A stretch of 25,825 bases of DNA from Pseudomonadota bacterium (GTDB lineage: Bacteria > Pseudomonadota > Alphaproteobacteria > UBA8366 > GCA-2717185). A model generated the notes under the pieces. That model saw only the letters and a list, made by a program, of their open reading frames with translations, searched no databases and was not told the origin of the DNA. Both the position numbers and the translations under genes were made by a program. This document shows positions 15,758 to 24,622 of this stretch, piece after piece. Where the stretch lies: positions 1-25,825 of the forward strand of contig JAQCHR010000004.1 in assembly GCA_027619655.1 (NCBI GenBank). The letters are read 5' to 3'. Position 1 is the first letter of the stretch, and every line of letters begins with the position of its first letter.

Positions 15758-17272
15758 CTATTTCCAGATCGGCTTGCCGCTGCCCGGCAGCCCAAGATCG
15801 CGCCACATCGCATCGACCTTTTCGACCACGGCGTCGGTCATGCGCAGTTCGGTGCCCCATTCGCGTTTGGTTTCCGGCGGCCATTTGTTGGTCGCGTCCA
15901 GCCCGATTTTCGACCCCAGCCCGGAATCCGGGCTGGCGAAGTCGAGGTAGTCAATCGGCGTGTGCTCCACGATGGTGATGTCGCGGGCCGGGTCCATGCG
16001 GGTGGCGATGGCCCACATCACGTCCTTCCAGTCGCGCGCGTCAATGTCGTCGTCCACGACGATGACCCATTTCGTATAGCTGAACTGGCGCAGGTAGGAC
16101 CACACGCCCATCATCACCCGCTTGGCATGGCCGGGATAGGCTTTCTTCATCGACACCACCGCGATGCGGTAGGAGCAGCCTTCGGGCGGCAGCCAGAAAT
16201 CGACGATCTCCGGGAATTGCTGCTGCAGCAACGGCACGAACACGTCGTTAAGCGCCTCGCCCAGCACGCTCGGTTCGTCCGGCGGGCGGCCGGTGAAGGT
16301 CGACAGGTAGATCGGATTGCGGCGCATGGTGATCGCCTTGATCCGGAACACCGGGAAGGATTCGACCGCGTTGTAATAGCCGGTATGGTCGCCATAGGGG
16401 CCTTCATCGCCGTATTCGTCGAGCGAGACTTCGCCTTCCAGCACGATTTCCGCTTCCGCCGGCACCTTCAGCGGGATGGTCTTGCAATCGACCAGGTCCA
16501 GCTTCTGCCCACGCAGCAGCCCGGCAAACTGGTATTCCGACAGCGTATCCGGCACCGGCGTGACGGCAGCCAGGATCGTGCCCGGATCCGCGCCGATCAC
16601 CACCGCCGCCGGCAGGGGTTCGGGCCGTTCCGCCTTCCAGCGCGCATGATGCTGCGCGCCGCCGCGATGGCGCAGCCAGCGCATCAGGGTCGTATCGCGC
16701 CCCGTGACCTGCATGCGGTAGATGCCAAGGTTGAAGCTGTCCTCGCGCTTTCCATCCGGATTTGGGCCCTGCGTCACCACCAGCGGCCAGGTGATCAGCG
16801 GCGCGGGCTCGCCCGGCCAACAGGTCTGGATCGGCAGCCTGCCAAGGTCGATGTCATCGCCCTGCCAGACGATTTCCTGGCAGGCGCCGGACCGGACCGT
16901 GCGCGGCTTCATCGCCATGACGGTTTTCACCAGCGGCAGCATGCCCATCGCCTCGCGCCAGCCGCCCGGTGGCTCAGGCTGGCGCAGGAAGGCCAGTGTT
17001 TCGCCGATTTCACGCAGCTGGCCGGGTTCGCGTTCCATCCCCCAGGCGACCCGCTCCACCGTGCCGAACAGGTTGACCAGCACCGGCATGTCGTGGCGCG
17101 TGCCGTCCTCGTTCACGACATTCTCGAACAGCACGGCCGGCCCCCCCTCGGCCAGCAGCCGGGTCTGGATTTCGGTCATTTCCAGGTAGGGCGAGACGGG
17201 CGCCGACACCCGTACCAGCCGGTTTTCCGCCTCCAGGCGGGCGATGAAATCGCGCAGGGATCCATAAGACAT
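15758..17272 (-). CDS. ubiD: UbiD-family decarboxylase (3-octaprenyl-4-hydroxybenzoate carboxy-lyase)
   Basis: Prenylated-FMN-dependent decarboxylase of ubiquinone synthesis; 504 residues against 497 in E. coli. Seen: the N-terminal [36 protein letters not shown] (139-154), NLGIYRMQ with the catalytic Arg186, and [13 protein letters not shown] with Glu290. The full length and these segments favour true UbiD over the many catabolic paralogues. The prFMN synthase UbiX is not in the window. UbiA is encoded 2.8 kb further on the same strand. Start ATG at 17272; upstream in-frame sequence is an antisense Arg/Pro-rich shadow of the next gene. Confidence 0.92.
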   Translation of the reverse strand: MSYGSLRDFIARLEAENRLVRVSAPVSPYLEMTEIQTRLLAEGGPAVLFENVVNEDGTRHDMPVLVNLFGTVERVAWGMEREPGQLREIGETLAFLRQPEPPGGWREAMGMLPLVKTVMAMKPRTVRSGACQEIVWQGDDIDLGRLPIQTCWPGEPAPLITWPLVVTQGPNPDGKREDSFNLGIYRMQVTGRDTTLMRWLRHRGGAQHHARWKAERPEPLPAAVVIGADPGTILAAVTPVPDTLSEYQFAGLLRGQKLDLVDCKTIPLKVPAEAEIVLEGEVSLDEYGDEGPYGDHTGYYNAVESFPVFRIKAITMRRNPIYLSTFTGRPPDEPSVLGEALNDVFVPLLQQQFPEIVDFWLPPEGCSYRIAVVSMKKAYPGHAKRVMMGVWSYLRQFSYTKWVIVVDDDIDARDWKDVMWAIATRMDPARDITIVEHTPIDYLDFASPDSGLGSKIGLDATNKWPPETKREWGTELRMTDAVVEKVDAMWRDLGLPGSGKPIWK

Positions 17273-17334
17273 GGCGGTACAGTAGCCAACGCGAACCGAA
17301 TGACAAGCGCCCGAATTCGGGCTATGGAATTGCC

Positions 17335-18060
17335 ATGAACAACGACGACCGCATCGCCGCCCTGGCCCGCGCGCGCGACTACCCCTACCCGCTGCCGGAC
17401 CGCTCCTATACCTGGCGCGGCGGCGCGGTGCATGACTTCGATCCGGCCCTGACGAAAGGGCGCATACCGGTGCTCGCGGTCGGCTCGAACCAGGCTCCGG
17501 CGCAGCTGACCCGCAAGTTCGGGCTCGATGCGCAAGCGGTGATTCCCGTGCAGCGCTGCGCCCTGAAGGATTTCGATGTTGTCTATTCGGCGCATATCGC
17601 CGGCTATGGCGCGGTCCCGGCGATGCTGCAATCGGCCCCCGGCACAACGGTGACGCTGTTCGTCAACTGGCTGTCGGACGGGCAGCTTCCGGTGATGCAC
17701 GCCACCGAACTGGGCGCGGAGAATTACCATTACGGGCGGCTGGACGGGATCGACCTCACGCTGGAAGACGGCGGCGGCATGCTGGATTCCGTGCACGGCT
17801 ATATCAGCCGCCGCGGCCATGTCTTCCACGAAAACAACGCGGTCGCGCTGGCCAAGGTGCCGGCCACCGGCCGGCAATGGGCGGCGATGACCACGGCGGA
17901 AATGCTGGAGAAAGTGCATGCGCGCCTGGCTTCCGAACACCCGCTGGAGGCATTCATCCTGCGGCTGATATCCGATACGCCCTATCGCCGCGCCTGCATC
18001 GAGGCGCTGTCCACCGATTCCATCGCCTTCGGCCGGCATTATCACATCGTCGCGGGCTGA
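17335..18060 (+). CDS. conserved hypothetical protein
   Basis: A 241-residue soluble protein with no signal peptide or membrane segment. I do not recognise a named family. Visible segments are [20 protein letters not shown] (about 44-63), [46 protein letters not shown] and [16 protein letters not shown]. The AVGSNQ stretch near the N-terminus recalls the YGSN loop of gamma-glutamylcyclotransferase-like folds, but the similarity is too weak for a call. The product is rich in His and aromatic residues around 120-170. Divergent from ubiD (62 bases between starts) and directly abutting the transporter gene, whose ATG follows its TGA without a gap. Confidence 0.8.
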   Translation: MNNDDRIAALARARDYPYPLPDRSYTWRGGAVHDFDPALTKGRIPVLAVGSNQAPAQLTRKFGLDAQAVIPVQRCALKDFDVVYSAHIAGYGAVPAMLQSAPGTTVTLFVNWLSDGQLPVMHATELGAENYHYGRLDGIDLTLEDGGGMLDSVHGYISRRGHVFHENNAVALAKVPATGRQWAAMTTAEMLEKVHARLASEHPLEAFILRLISDTPYRRACIEALSTDSIAFGRHYHIVAG

Positions 18061-18957
18061 ATGAACGCCATCGCCTCGCCGGGGCGCGGCATCCTGTTGT
18101 TCGTGTCGGCGATGGCGATTTTCGCCGTGCAGGACGGCATCACCAAGAATATTTCCAATCTGTATTCGCCGGCGCAGATCCTGATGGTCCGCTATGCGGT
18201 GTTCGTGCTGCTCGCCGCCCTGATCGCCACGCGGAAGGGAACCTTCAAGGCAAGCTTGCGCAGCAACCGGCCGGTCCTGCAGGTCGTGCGCTCGGTTGTC
18301 GTCATCACCGAATCGGCGTTCTTCGTGCTGGCGGTGCAGACCATGCCGCTGGCCGATGCGCATGCGATCATCGCCTCGACCCCGCTGTTCGTCACGGCCA
18401 TGGCGATGTTCTTCCTGCACGAACAGGTCGGGATGCGCCGCTGGACGGCCGTCATCGTCGGCTTTGGCGGAATCCTGATCATCCTGCGCCCGGGCGCCGG
18501 CCTGGTGGAGCCCTCGGCGCTGTTCGCGCTGGCCACGGCGGTTGGCTATGCGCTGTATATCGTGTTGACGCGTCTGGTCGGGCAGACAGACACGGCGGAA
18601 ACCTCGACCATGTATATGGGCTTCACCGGCTTCCTGCTGGCGGCGTGTGTCGCGCCATTCTTCTGGATCACGCCGGACCTGGCCGGCTGGGGGCAGATGG
18701 CCGCGATTTCAGTCATGGCCGCGACCGCGCATATCTTCCTGATCATGGCGCTACAGCACGCGCAGGCGTCGGTACTGCAGCCGTTCAGCTATACGCTGCT
18801 TGTCTGGGCGACGGCGGTCGGTTTTCTGTTCTTCGGTGACCTGCCCGACATCTACACGATTATCGGCGCGGCCATAATCGTTGCCACCGGCCTGTACACG
18901 ATCTATCGCGAGCATATCCGCAAGGCGAAGACTGTTCTGGTCCCGCCTGTCAAGTAA
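18061..18957 (+). CDS. EamA/DMT-superfamily transporter
   Basis: Inner-membrane drug/metabolite transporter of 298 residues with about ten hydrophobic segments arranged as two EamA repeats. The first repeat includes VVVITESAFFVLAVQTMPLA (residues about 79-98) and DAHAIIASTPLFVTAMAMFF; the second includes ATAHIFLIMALQHAQASVLQ followed by PFSYTLLVWATAVGFLFFGD. Likely an exporter of small metabolites; substrate unknown. It starts on the base after the stop of the conserved hypothetical gene, so both are co-transcribed and translation is probably coupled. Convergent with the interrupted nuclease gene, stops 10 bases apart. Confidence 0.92.
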   Translation: MNAIASPGRGILLFVSAMAIFAVQDGITKNISNLYSPAQILMVRYAVFVLLAALIATRKGTFKASLRSNRPVLQVVRSVVVITESAFFVLAVQTMPLADAHAIIASTPLFVTAMAMFFLHEQVGMRRWTAVIVGFGGILIILRPGAGLVEPSALFALATAVGYALYIVLTRLVGQTDTAETSTMYMGFTGFLLAACVAPFFWITPDLAGWGQMAAISVMAATAHIFLIMALQHAQASVLQPFSYTLLVWATAVGFLFFGDLPDIYTIIGAAIIVATGLYTIYREHIRKAKTVLVPPVK

Positions 18958-18967
18958 AGCCGCCAGA

Positions 18968-20011
18968 TCAGGGCCCGGCTTTCGCCTGCAGATAGGGGTC
19001 GGCGAATTCGATGGGCAGTTCCGCCCACATCAGCAGGTGATCAGACATCTGCCGCCGCCGCCAGTGGTTCCGGTAGTAGCTTTTCGCATTGCCCGGCATG
19101 GTCCCGTCCGCCTTGACCAGTTGCGGGGCGTAGTCGGGAAATTTCGCATCGCTGTAAATCGTCGTGAAATAGTCCAGCACGCCCGCCTGCAATGGCTTTA
19201 CATCGGGATTGCCGCCCAGCAGGAAGGCGATCTGGTCGTATTTCCGGGGCTTCACACCGACGTTTGTCACCGGCAGGCTCTGGATGTTATTCGGTATTGT
19301 GAAACCCGCATCGGTCAGCGCGGTGAAAGCCGGGCTGTCCGTGTCGAAGATGTTGAAATCGCCCAGCAGGATCATGTTGCGGGACCACGTGCCCGTCTGG
19401 GTCAGCCGGTTGGCGAGGAACCGGGCGACCTGCCGGATCTCCTCAAGGCGGCCCGGGTCGGCGCGTTCGTCTTCGCCAAACTTGATATGAACCGTCGAGA
19501 GCAAGAAGTCGAACCAGCCGGATTTGAATCCCGCGATATAGGGCGTCCGCATGATCTGGTCGGGGTTCACCTTGTTTCCCGCTGCATCCTTCAACGGCGG
19601 CAGCACGATTTCACCGGCCATGCCGCCGAAGCGCACCTTCCGCGTGTCGAACAGGAAGGCTAGCCGTTCGTCATTTCCGCCATCGCCTTCCGACGCGTCG
19701 GTAACAAGATAGCGCCACCAGGGACCAAGCAGTTTCCGAACCCGCTCCAGTTCGCCAAGGTCCCGCTTGACCTCCTGGATCGCGATCAGGTCGAAGCGGG
19801 ACAGGATTTCCGCGATATACCACAGGCTTTCCTCGGTCCGCGACGAGGCGCCGAACGCCTATATGTTCCAGGTTGCCAGCAACAGGCTGTCCACGACCGT
19901 CCGGCGGGGAATTTCCAGGTTGAGCTTCCGGCGCAGTTCGAGAAGATTTTTGGCGGTCCGCCCGGCATCGATCGGTCCGGCTGCCTTGTCGAAGTCGTAA
20001 AAGAACGGCAT
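18968..20011 (-). pseudogene. endonuclease/exonuclease/phosphatase-family gene with one in-frame TAG
   Basis: From ATG 20011 the frame reads 50 codons ending SLLLATWNI, meets TAG at 19859-19861, then stays open for 296 codons to TGA at 18968. All family motifs are present across the break: TWN before it, and IQEV, LLGDFN and SDHLLMW after it. Upstream and downstream halves fit one 347-codon protein of the DNase I/Mg-phosphatase fold. No signal peptide is seen. A single C-to-T change from CAG would create this stop. It may be a fresh pseudogene, a sequencing error or a suppressed codon. An isolated C-terminal product from a GTG at 19636 would lack the catalytic TWN and Glu motifs. Confidence 0.75.
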
Positions 20012-20088
20012 GTCAGCAGTGCTCCCTATCATCGTGCAGCATGACCGAGTTACCATATTTGATTGCGCCAAGCACTCAAAACAGCTCG

Positions 20089-21009
20089 CTACCCGGCAAT
20101 CATCCCTACCAGCAGGATTAGCCCGAAATAGCGGTTCGACTTGAACTTGGACAGGCAATCAGCCGGGGAATCGATATCGATTTTTGCAGCCTGCCAGGCG
20201 AGTTGCGCCGCGCCGAGCGCCAGCGCAGCGAAATACGGCCAGCCCAGCCCGGCGGTCCCGCCCGCCGCGGCGAGCAACGCGATGGTCGCCGCGTAGAACC
20301 CCCACAGCCAGGGCCGCGTATTGGCGCCGAATTTCAATGCCGTGGATTTCAGCCCGATCAGCGCATCGTCTTCCTTGTCCTGATGGGCGTAGATCGTGTC
20401 GTAGCCCAGCGTCCAGGCGATCCCGGCGGCATACATCAGCAGCGGCGCGGTCGACAGGTCACCCGCCACAGCCGCCCAGCCGACCAGCGCCCCCCAGTTG
20501 AAGGCGAGGCCAAGGAATATCTGCGGCCAGTAGGTCACGCGCTTCATCAGGGGATAGATGAAAACCAGCACCAGCGAGGCGATGGCCAGCCACACCGTGT
20601 AAGCGTTGAAGGCCAGCAGGACAGCTAGGCCGATCAGCGCCAGGAACCCCATGAAGGCGATAGCCTGCCTGACGGAAATTTCGCCGGCGGGGATCGGGCG
20701 CAAGGCGGTCCGCGCGACACGGCCATCGAAGTCACGGTCGGCGATATCGTTCCAGCAGCAGCCCGCCCCGCGCATCACAAGCGCGCCGACGGCGAACAGG
20801 ATGAAAAACACCGGGTCGGGCCAGCGCCAGCCGGGTTCCGCCGCCGTCGCCAGCGCAACGCCCCACCAGCAGGGCAATAGCAGCAGCCAGGTGCCGATCG
20901 GCCGGTCGATCCGCGCGAGGCGGATATAGGGCCGCATCACCGGCGCCGCCAACCGGATGGTCCAGTGGTCGCGAACGATGTCGCTGGCGGCATTCGTGGA
21001 GTCGGTCAT
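20089..21009 (-). CDS. ubiA: 4-hydroxybenzoate polyprenyltransferase
   Basis: Integral membrane prenyltransferase of ubiquinone synthesis; attaches the polyprenyl tail to 4-hydroxybenzoate. It has 306 residues and 7-9 hydrophobic helices. The first Asp motif is NDIADRDFD (87-95) followed by ARTALRPIPAGEI, and the second is YDTIYAHQDKEDD (203-215), both hallmarks of UbiA. MRPYIRLARIDRPIGTWLLL is the usual N-terminal segment. ATG at 21009 is chosen over an in-frame extension to 21312 that is antisense to the GFA gene. The GFA gene lies 25 bases upstream on the same strand. Confidence 0.95.
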   Translation of the reverse strand: MTDSTNAASDIVRDHWTIRLAAPVMRPYIRLARIDRPIGTWLLLLPCWWGVALATAAEPGWRWPDPVFFILFAVGALVMRGAGCCWNDIADRDFDGRVARTALRPIPAGEISVRQAIAFMGFLALIGLAVLLAFNAYTVWLAIASLVLVFIYPLMKRVTYWPQIFLGLAFNWGALVGWAAVAGDLSTAPLLMYAAGIAWTLGYDTIYAHQDKEDDALIGLKSTALKFGANTRPWLWGFYAATIALLAAAGGTAGLGWPYFAALALGAAQLAWQAAKIDIDSPADCLSKFKSNRYFGLILLVGMIAG

Positions 21010-21034
21010 GGCAGAGTTATAACCGCGAAATGAA

Positions 21035-21508
21035 TCAGCGGACCAGCCCCAGCCGTTCATGCCATTCGGCAATGGATTCGTCCGGATAGCCGTCAAAGCA
21101 TTTGTCGTGTTCGCGAATGTCGGGGTCGACCCAGGATGCCTTGGAACCCAGCAGCAGATGGGTTGTTTCCGGCGGGACCGGCAATTCGGAATTGATTGCA
21201 GAGGCAAAGGGATGCACCAGATCCGGCCAGCGCGAGTCCCAAGCGTAGAGCATACTGCCGCATTTGCCGCAGAAATGCCGTTCCAGCGGGCTTTTCCGCC
21301 CGCCGCCCGCATCGACCTGATAGACGCGGATATGGCGCTTGCCGGTCACGTGCAGCGTCTCGAACAACCCGCCAAGATTGATTGCATACCCGCCGCCGCC
21401 CGCCACCTTGCGGCAGATTGAGCAGTAGCAGCGGTTGAAGGGATAGGGATGGGGCGATTCGACGCTGAACCCTGCGGCGCCGCAGTGACATGAACCTTCA
21501 AGCAACAT
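21035..21508 (-). CDS. GFA/CENP-V-domain zinc protein
   Basis: A 157-residue protein of the glutathione-dependent formaldehyde-activating (GFA) fold. Zinc ligands are visible as SCHCGA near the N-terminus, CYCSICRK around residues 27-34, and FCGKCGS around 79-85. Most members have no proven reaction; the name comes from one studied formaldehyde-glutathione enzyme. ATG at 21508 is preferred because a GAGGGA ribosome-binding site lies about 9 bases ahead; an ATG at 21547 adds 13 residues. It is divergent from rsmE and lies upstream of ubiA on the same strand. Confidence 0.86.
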   Translation of the reverse strand: MLLEGSCHCGAAGFSVESPHPYPFNRCYCSICRKVAGGGGYAINLGGLFETLHVTGKRHIRVYQVDAGGGRKSPLERHFCGKCGSMLYAWDSRWPDLVHPFASAINSELPVPPETTHLLLGSKASWVDPDIREHDKCFDGYPDESIAEWHERLGLVR

Positions 21509-21593
21509 CGCGTTTTTCCCTCGTTGTACGGGTTTCGTTCGTGTCATTTCCTGTATATAGCGGACGAGTGACCCAAACCACGTTCCGGACCGA

Positions 21594-22337
21594 ATGCGAT
21601 TATATACCGAACATGACCTCGCCGCCGGGCAAGAGGTACCGTTGACGGCGAATCAGGCCCATTACCTGCGCAATGTCATGCGGGCGCGTCCCGGAGACGC
21701 TGTTTCGGCCTTCAATGGCCGGGACGGCGAGTGGGAAGCCCGGATCGAGGCCCTGTCCAAGGGTGTGGGGACGCTGTCGCCGGACCGGCAGACGCGCAAA
21801 CAAACCAGTGAACCTGGCCCGTGGCTGCTGTTTGCGCCGATCAAGCGCGGGCCGCTGGACTTCATGGTGCAGAAGGCGGTGGAACTGGGCGCATCCGCCC
21901 TGTGGCCGGTGATGACCGAGCGCACCAATGCCGGCCGCGTCAATATGGAGCGGCTGGCCGCCAATACCATCGAGGCGGCGGAGCAATGCGAGCGCCTGAC
22001 ACTTCCCGATTTACGCGCGCCCGAAAAGTACAGTACAGTACTGGACAATTGGCCGCAGGATCGCCAATTGCTGGTTTGCGTCGAACGTGGTGCGGTGCCG
22101 GCAATGGGTTCCGTCCTGCAACACCAGGCCGGAATCGCGGCCTGGGCTATCCTGACGGGACCTGAGGGGGGATTCTCGCCATCCGAACTTGATCAGTTAA
22201 CAAGGCTGCCATTCGTTTCGCCTGTCAGTCTGGGTCCCCGGATCCTCAGGGCGGAAACGGCCGCACTCGCGGCGCTGGTTTGCTGGCAGTGCGCCTTGGG
22301 AGACTGGAACCGTCCGTTGCCTCCCCGGACCCAATAA
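21594..22337 (+). CDS. rsmE: 16S rRNA (uracil-1498-N3)-methyltransferase
   Basis: SPOUT-class methyltransferase that methylates U1498 of 16S rRNA using SAM. The 247-residue protein has an N-terminal PUA-like domain with HYLRNVMRARPGD (23-35), and the C-terminal knot with AVELGASALWPVMTERT (95-111), ILTGPEGGFSPSEL (186-199) and SLGPRILRAETAALAAL (212-228), which are strongly diagnostic. A TATATA element at 21554-21559 could be its -10. gshA follows after 24 bases, an arrangement that suggests co-transcription. Confidence 0.95.
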   Translation: MRLYTEHDLAAGQEVPLTANQAHYLRNVMRARPGDAVSAFNGRDGEWEARIEALSKGVGTLSPDRQTRKQTSEPGPWLLFAPIKRGPLDFMVQKAVELGASALWPVMTERTNAGRVNMERLAANTIEAAEQCERLTLPDLRAPEKYSTVLDNWPQDRQLLVCVERGAVPAMGSVLQHQAGIAAWAILTGPEGGFSPSELDQLTRLPFVSPVSLGPRILRAETAALAALVCWQCALGDWNRPLPPRTQ

Positions 22338-22361
22338 ATTTCAGAAACGGAACGATAGCGC

Positions 22362-23729
22362 ATGTCCGCACCGTCATCATCGGCCAGCAACCTGATTACC
22401 GGCAAATCGGAACTGGTCGCCTATATCGAATCCGGCAACAAGCCGCCCGAAGCCTGGCGCATCGGTACCGAGCACGAAAAATTCGTCTTCGACCTCAAGA
22501 CACTCCGCCCCCTGCCCTACGACGGCCGGCCCGGCATCGGCGCATTGCTCAATGGCCTTGAACGCTACGACTGGGAACCCGTCCGGGAAGGCGGCAATAC
22601 CATCGCGCTGAAACGCAGCGACGGTTCCTCGATCTCGCTGGAACCGGGCGGACAGTTCGAACTGTCCGGCGCGCCGCTGGAAACCCTGCACCAGACCTGC
22701 GCCGAAGTCGGCGAGCACCTGACCCAGGTCAAGGCCGTCTGCGCAGAGATGAACGCGGGCGTGATGGGCATCGGCTTCAATCCGAAATGGCGGCGCGAGG
22801 ATGTCTCCTGGATGCCCAAGGGCCGCTACAAGATCATGCGCGAATACATGCCGAAAAAGGGCAGCCTCGGCCATGACATGATGCTGCGCACCTGCACGGT
22901 ACAGGTCAATCTGGACTACCAGTCAGAAGCTGACATGGTGAAGAAGATGCGCGTCGCGGTCGCGCTGCAGCCGGTTGCCACGGCGCTGTTCGCCGATTCG
23001 CCCTTTACCGAAGGCAAGCCGAACGGGTTCCTGAGCTATCGCAGCCACATCTGGACCGATACGGACCCGGACCGCTGCGGCATGTTGCCCTTCATTTTCG
23101 AGGACGGATTCGGGTTCGAACGCTGGGTCGACTACATACTCGACGTGCCGATGTATTTCATTTACCGCAACGGCAAATACAACGATGTCAGCGGGCTGTC
23201 CTTCCGCGACTACATGGCCGGCAAACTGCCGGGCCATGAAGGCGAATTGCCGACCATGGGCGACTGGACCGACCACATGACCACCGCCTTCCCCGAGGTG
23301 CGGCTGAAAAAATTCATTGAAATGCGCGGCGCGGATGCGGGGCCCTGGCGCAACCTCTGTGCCCTGCCCGCGCTCTGGGTCGGGCTGCTGTATGACGGCA
23401 CGGCGCTGGATGCCGCCTGGGACCTGTGCAAGGACTGGACGGCGGAAGAGCGCGAAAAGCTGCGCGACGACGTTCCGCGCATGGGTCTGAAAACGCCGTT
23501 CCGCGGCGGCACGCTGCAGGACATCGCGATCCGCACTATCGACATCGCCCATCACGGGTTGAAGGCGCGCGCGCGCCTGAACGGTTGCGGCGACGACGAA
23601 ACCAGCTTCCTGCACGTGATCACGGAAATCGCCGAAAGCGGCGTGACCGAAGCGGAAAAGGAACTCGCCCTGTTCAAGGGAGAGTGGGGCTGCAATATCG
23701 ACCGGTTGTTCGAGATGCGGGCCTACTAA
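22362..23729 (+). CDS. gshA: glutamate-cysteine ligase, plant/alphaproteobacterial type
   Basis: First enzyme of glutathione synthesis; joins Glu and Cys with ATP in the cytoplasm. The 455-residue protein is of the plant-like type rather than the enterobacterial GshA. Seen: [13 protein letters not shown] (32-44), [51 protein letters not shown] and the C-terminal GECNID-like WGCNIDRL. Start ATG 22362 gives full length. gshB is not in the window. Immediate neighbours rsmE upstream and a GST-like gene downstream; the latter would use or relate to glutathione. Confidence 0.95.
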   Translation: MSAPSSSASNLITGKSELVAYIESGNKPPEAWRIGTEHEKFVFDLKTLRPLPYDGRPGIGALLNGLERYDWEPVREGGNTIALKRSDGSSISLEPGGQFELSGAPLETLHQTCAEVGEHLTQVKAVCAEMNAGVMGIGFNPKWRREDVSWMPKGRYKIMREYMPKKGSLGHDMMLRTCTVQVNLDYQSEADMVKKMRVAVALQPVATALFADSPFTEGKPNGFLSYRSHIWTDTDPDRCGMLPFIFEDGFGFERWVDYILDVPMYFIYRNGKYNDVSGLSFRDYMAGKLPGHEGELPTMGDWTDHMTTAFPEVRLKKFIEMRGADAGPWRNLCALPALWVGLLYDGTALDAAWDLCKDWTAEEREKLRDDVPRMGLKTPFRGGTLQDIAIRTIDIAHHGLKARARLNGCGDDETSFLHVITEIAESGVTEAEKELALFKGEWGCNIDRLFEMRAY

Positions 23730-23765
23730 CGCGTTTCGAAACCCGCGGATCGCAACACGCATTCT

Positions 23766-23792
23766 TTGACGAATATGCGCGGACCCTATACC
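23766..23792 (+). promoter_or_regulatory. possible promoter of the GST-like selenoprotein gene
   Basis: TTTGAC (23765-23770) and TATACC (23787-23792) are 16 bases apart in the 123-base gap between gshA and the GST-like gene, 61 bases before its ATG. This gap suggests the gene has its own promoter, though read-through from gshA is possible since no clear terminator follows gshA. Confidence 0.35.
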
Positions 23793-23852
23793 GTTGATGG
23801 CAGTATCGGGATGCGGTTTCATCCCTGTCTTTAACCGGAGGAGATGCCGATT

Positions 23853-24548
23853 ATGGCAGACAAGTATCATCTGATCAGCTCCTACACCTGACCGTGGGTT
23901 CAGCGCGCCGTGATTGTTTTGCGTGCGAAAAAGGTCAAATTCGAAGTCACCTATATCAACCTGCAGCAGCGGCCCGACTGGTTCATGGAAATCTCGCCGC
24001 GCGGCAAGGTTCCGGTCCTGAAGGTCAACGACGAGGTCCTGTTCGAATCGAACGCGATCGCGGAATACCTGGACGAAGTCGTCGAACCCCGCCTGCATCC
24101 CGAAGACCCGATCAAGCGGGCGCGCAACCGGGCCTGGACGGATTACCTGCCGGACTTCACGCCGGCGCTGAGCGCCGTCTATTACACGAAGTCGCGCAAG
24201 GTTACGGCGGAAGCCATCAAGGCGGCGCCTGACGCACTCGCCAAGCTGGAGACCGCCCTGAAGGAACGCGGCAACAAGGGCCCCTATTTCAACGGCAAGA
24301 AGATATGCCTGGTGGATGCGGGCTACGCGCCGTTCTTCCAGCGCTTCATGTATGTCGACTCCAAGCTGAAGACCGGGCTGCTGGAACAGTTCCCCCTGGT
24401 CAAGGCATGGGCCGATGCGCTGATGGCAAGCAGCGTCGTCAAGGGCTCCGTGGTCGATACGTTTTACGAGGAGTTCGAGAAGAACCTGAAGCGCCGCGGC
24501 TTCTGGGTTGCCGAACTGTTCGAGAATAAGGCGGCGGCGGCGGAGTAG
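23853..24548 (+). CDS. GST-like protein with in-frame TGA at the catalytic Cys, predicted selenocysteine protein
   Basis: An ATG at 23853 behind a strong GGAGGAGAT ribosome-binding site opens a 231-codon reading. Codon 13 (23889-23891) is TGA, giving LISSYT-U-PWVQRAVIVL. In this glutathione S-transferase group that position is a Cys (C-P-x-V-Q-R), so selenocysteine is the natural reading. The rest is a normal thioredoxin-fold GST: PDWFMEISPRGKVPVLKV (41-58) with cis-Pro54, ESNAIAEYLDE (65-75) for the glutathione gamma-Glu, then an all-helical C-terminal domain (GPYFNGKKICLVDAGYAPFF). The GTG at 23910 would give a protein lacking the first strand and active site. Likely a redox or peroxide-handling enzyme; the exact role is unknown. 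Selenocysteine synthesis genes are not in the window. Confidence 0.85.
23889..23937 (+). promoter_or_regulatory. candidate SECIS hairpin at the in-frame TGA
   Basis: The TGA starts a foldable hairpin. TGACC (23889-23893) pairs with GGTCA (23933-23937). TTC (23899-23901) pairs with GAA (23927-23929), then after one bulged A, GCGCGC (23903-23908) pairs with GCGTGC (23921-23926, one G-U). The 12-base apical loop (23909-23920) has G as its second base. The loop begins 18 bases after TGA, within the range known for bacterial SECIS elements, and a bulge below the loop resembles the E. coli fdhF element. Folding was done by eye. Confidence 0.65.
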
Positions 24549-24576
24549 CCTCCCGCTTTTTTCGGTCCGAAAGACG

Positions 24577-24611
24577 ATGGCGGCGGATTCAGTAATTCCG
24601 CCGCCGTTTTC
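24577..24611 (+). terminator. Rho-independent terminator after the GST-like gene
   Basis: A perfect 9-bp GC-rich stem, GGCGGCGGA (24579-24587) with TCCGCCGCC (24597-24605), is followed by GTTTTCTTTTC. It lies 30 bases after the GST-like stop and ends transcription from the left; the convergent esterase gene ends at 24623. No T-run on the opposite strand, so it is mainly one-directional. Confidence 0.85.
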
Positions 24612-24622
24612 TTTTCAGGCGA

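Noticed and set aside
15353..17338. Plus-strand open frame of about 660 codons opposite the amidase and ubiD genes
   Set aside because: Antisense to clear genes, with shadow-type composition (Arg/His/Asp/Gln-rich) and no recognisable domain.
19859..19861. Pyrrolysine at the TAG of the nuclease-family gene
   Set aside because: Pyrrolysine is essentially confined to methanogens and a few anaerobes, and the position is not a known catalytic site; mutation or sequence error is simpler.
23733..23742. GTTTCGAAAC palindrome just after gshA as a terminator
   Set aside because: A short perfect palindrome with almost no loop and no T-tract; not convincing as a terminator.
23853..23891. TGA in the GST-like gene as a simple nonsense mutation
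   Set aside because: Not fully excluded, but falling exactly on the catalytic Cys codon, with an intact remainder and a matching hairpin, makes chance unlikely.
23910..24548. GST-like gene starting at GTG 23910
   Set aside because: It would lose the first beta strand and the active-site residue and has no ribosome-binding site, while the ATG at 23853 has a very strong one and the frame continues through TGA.
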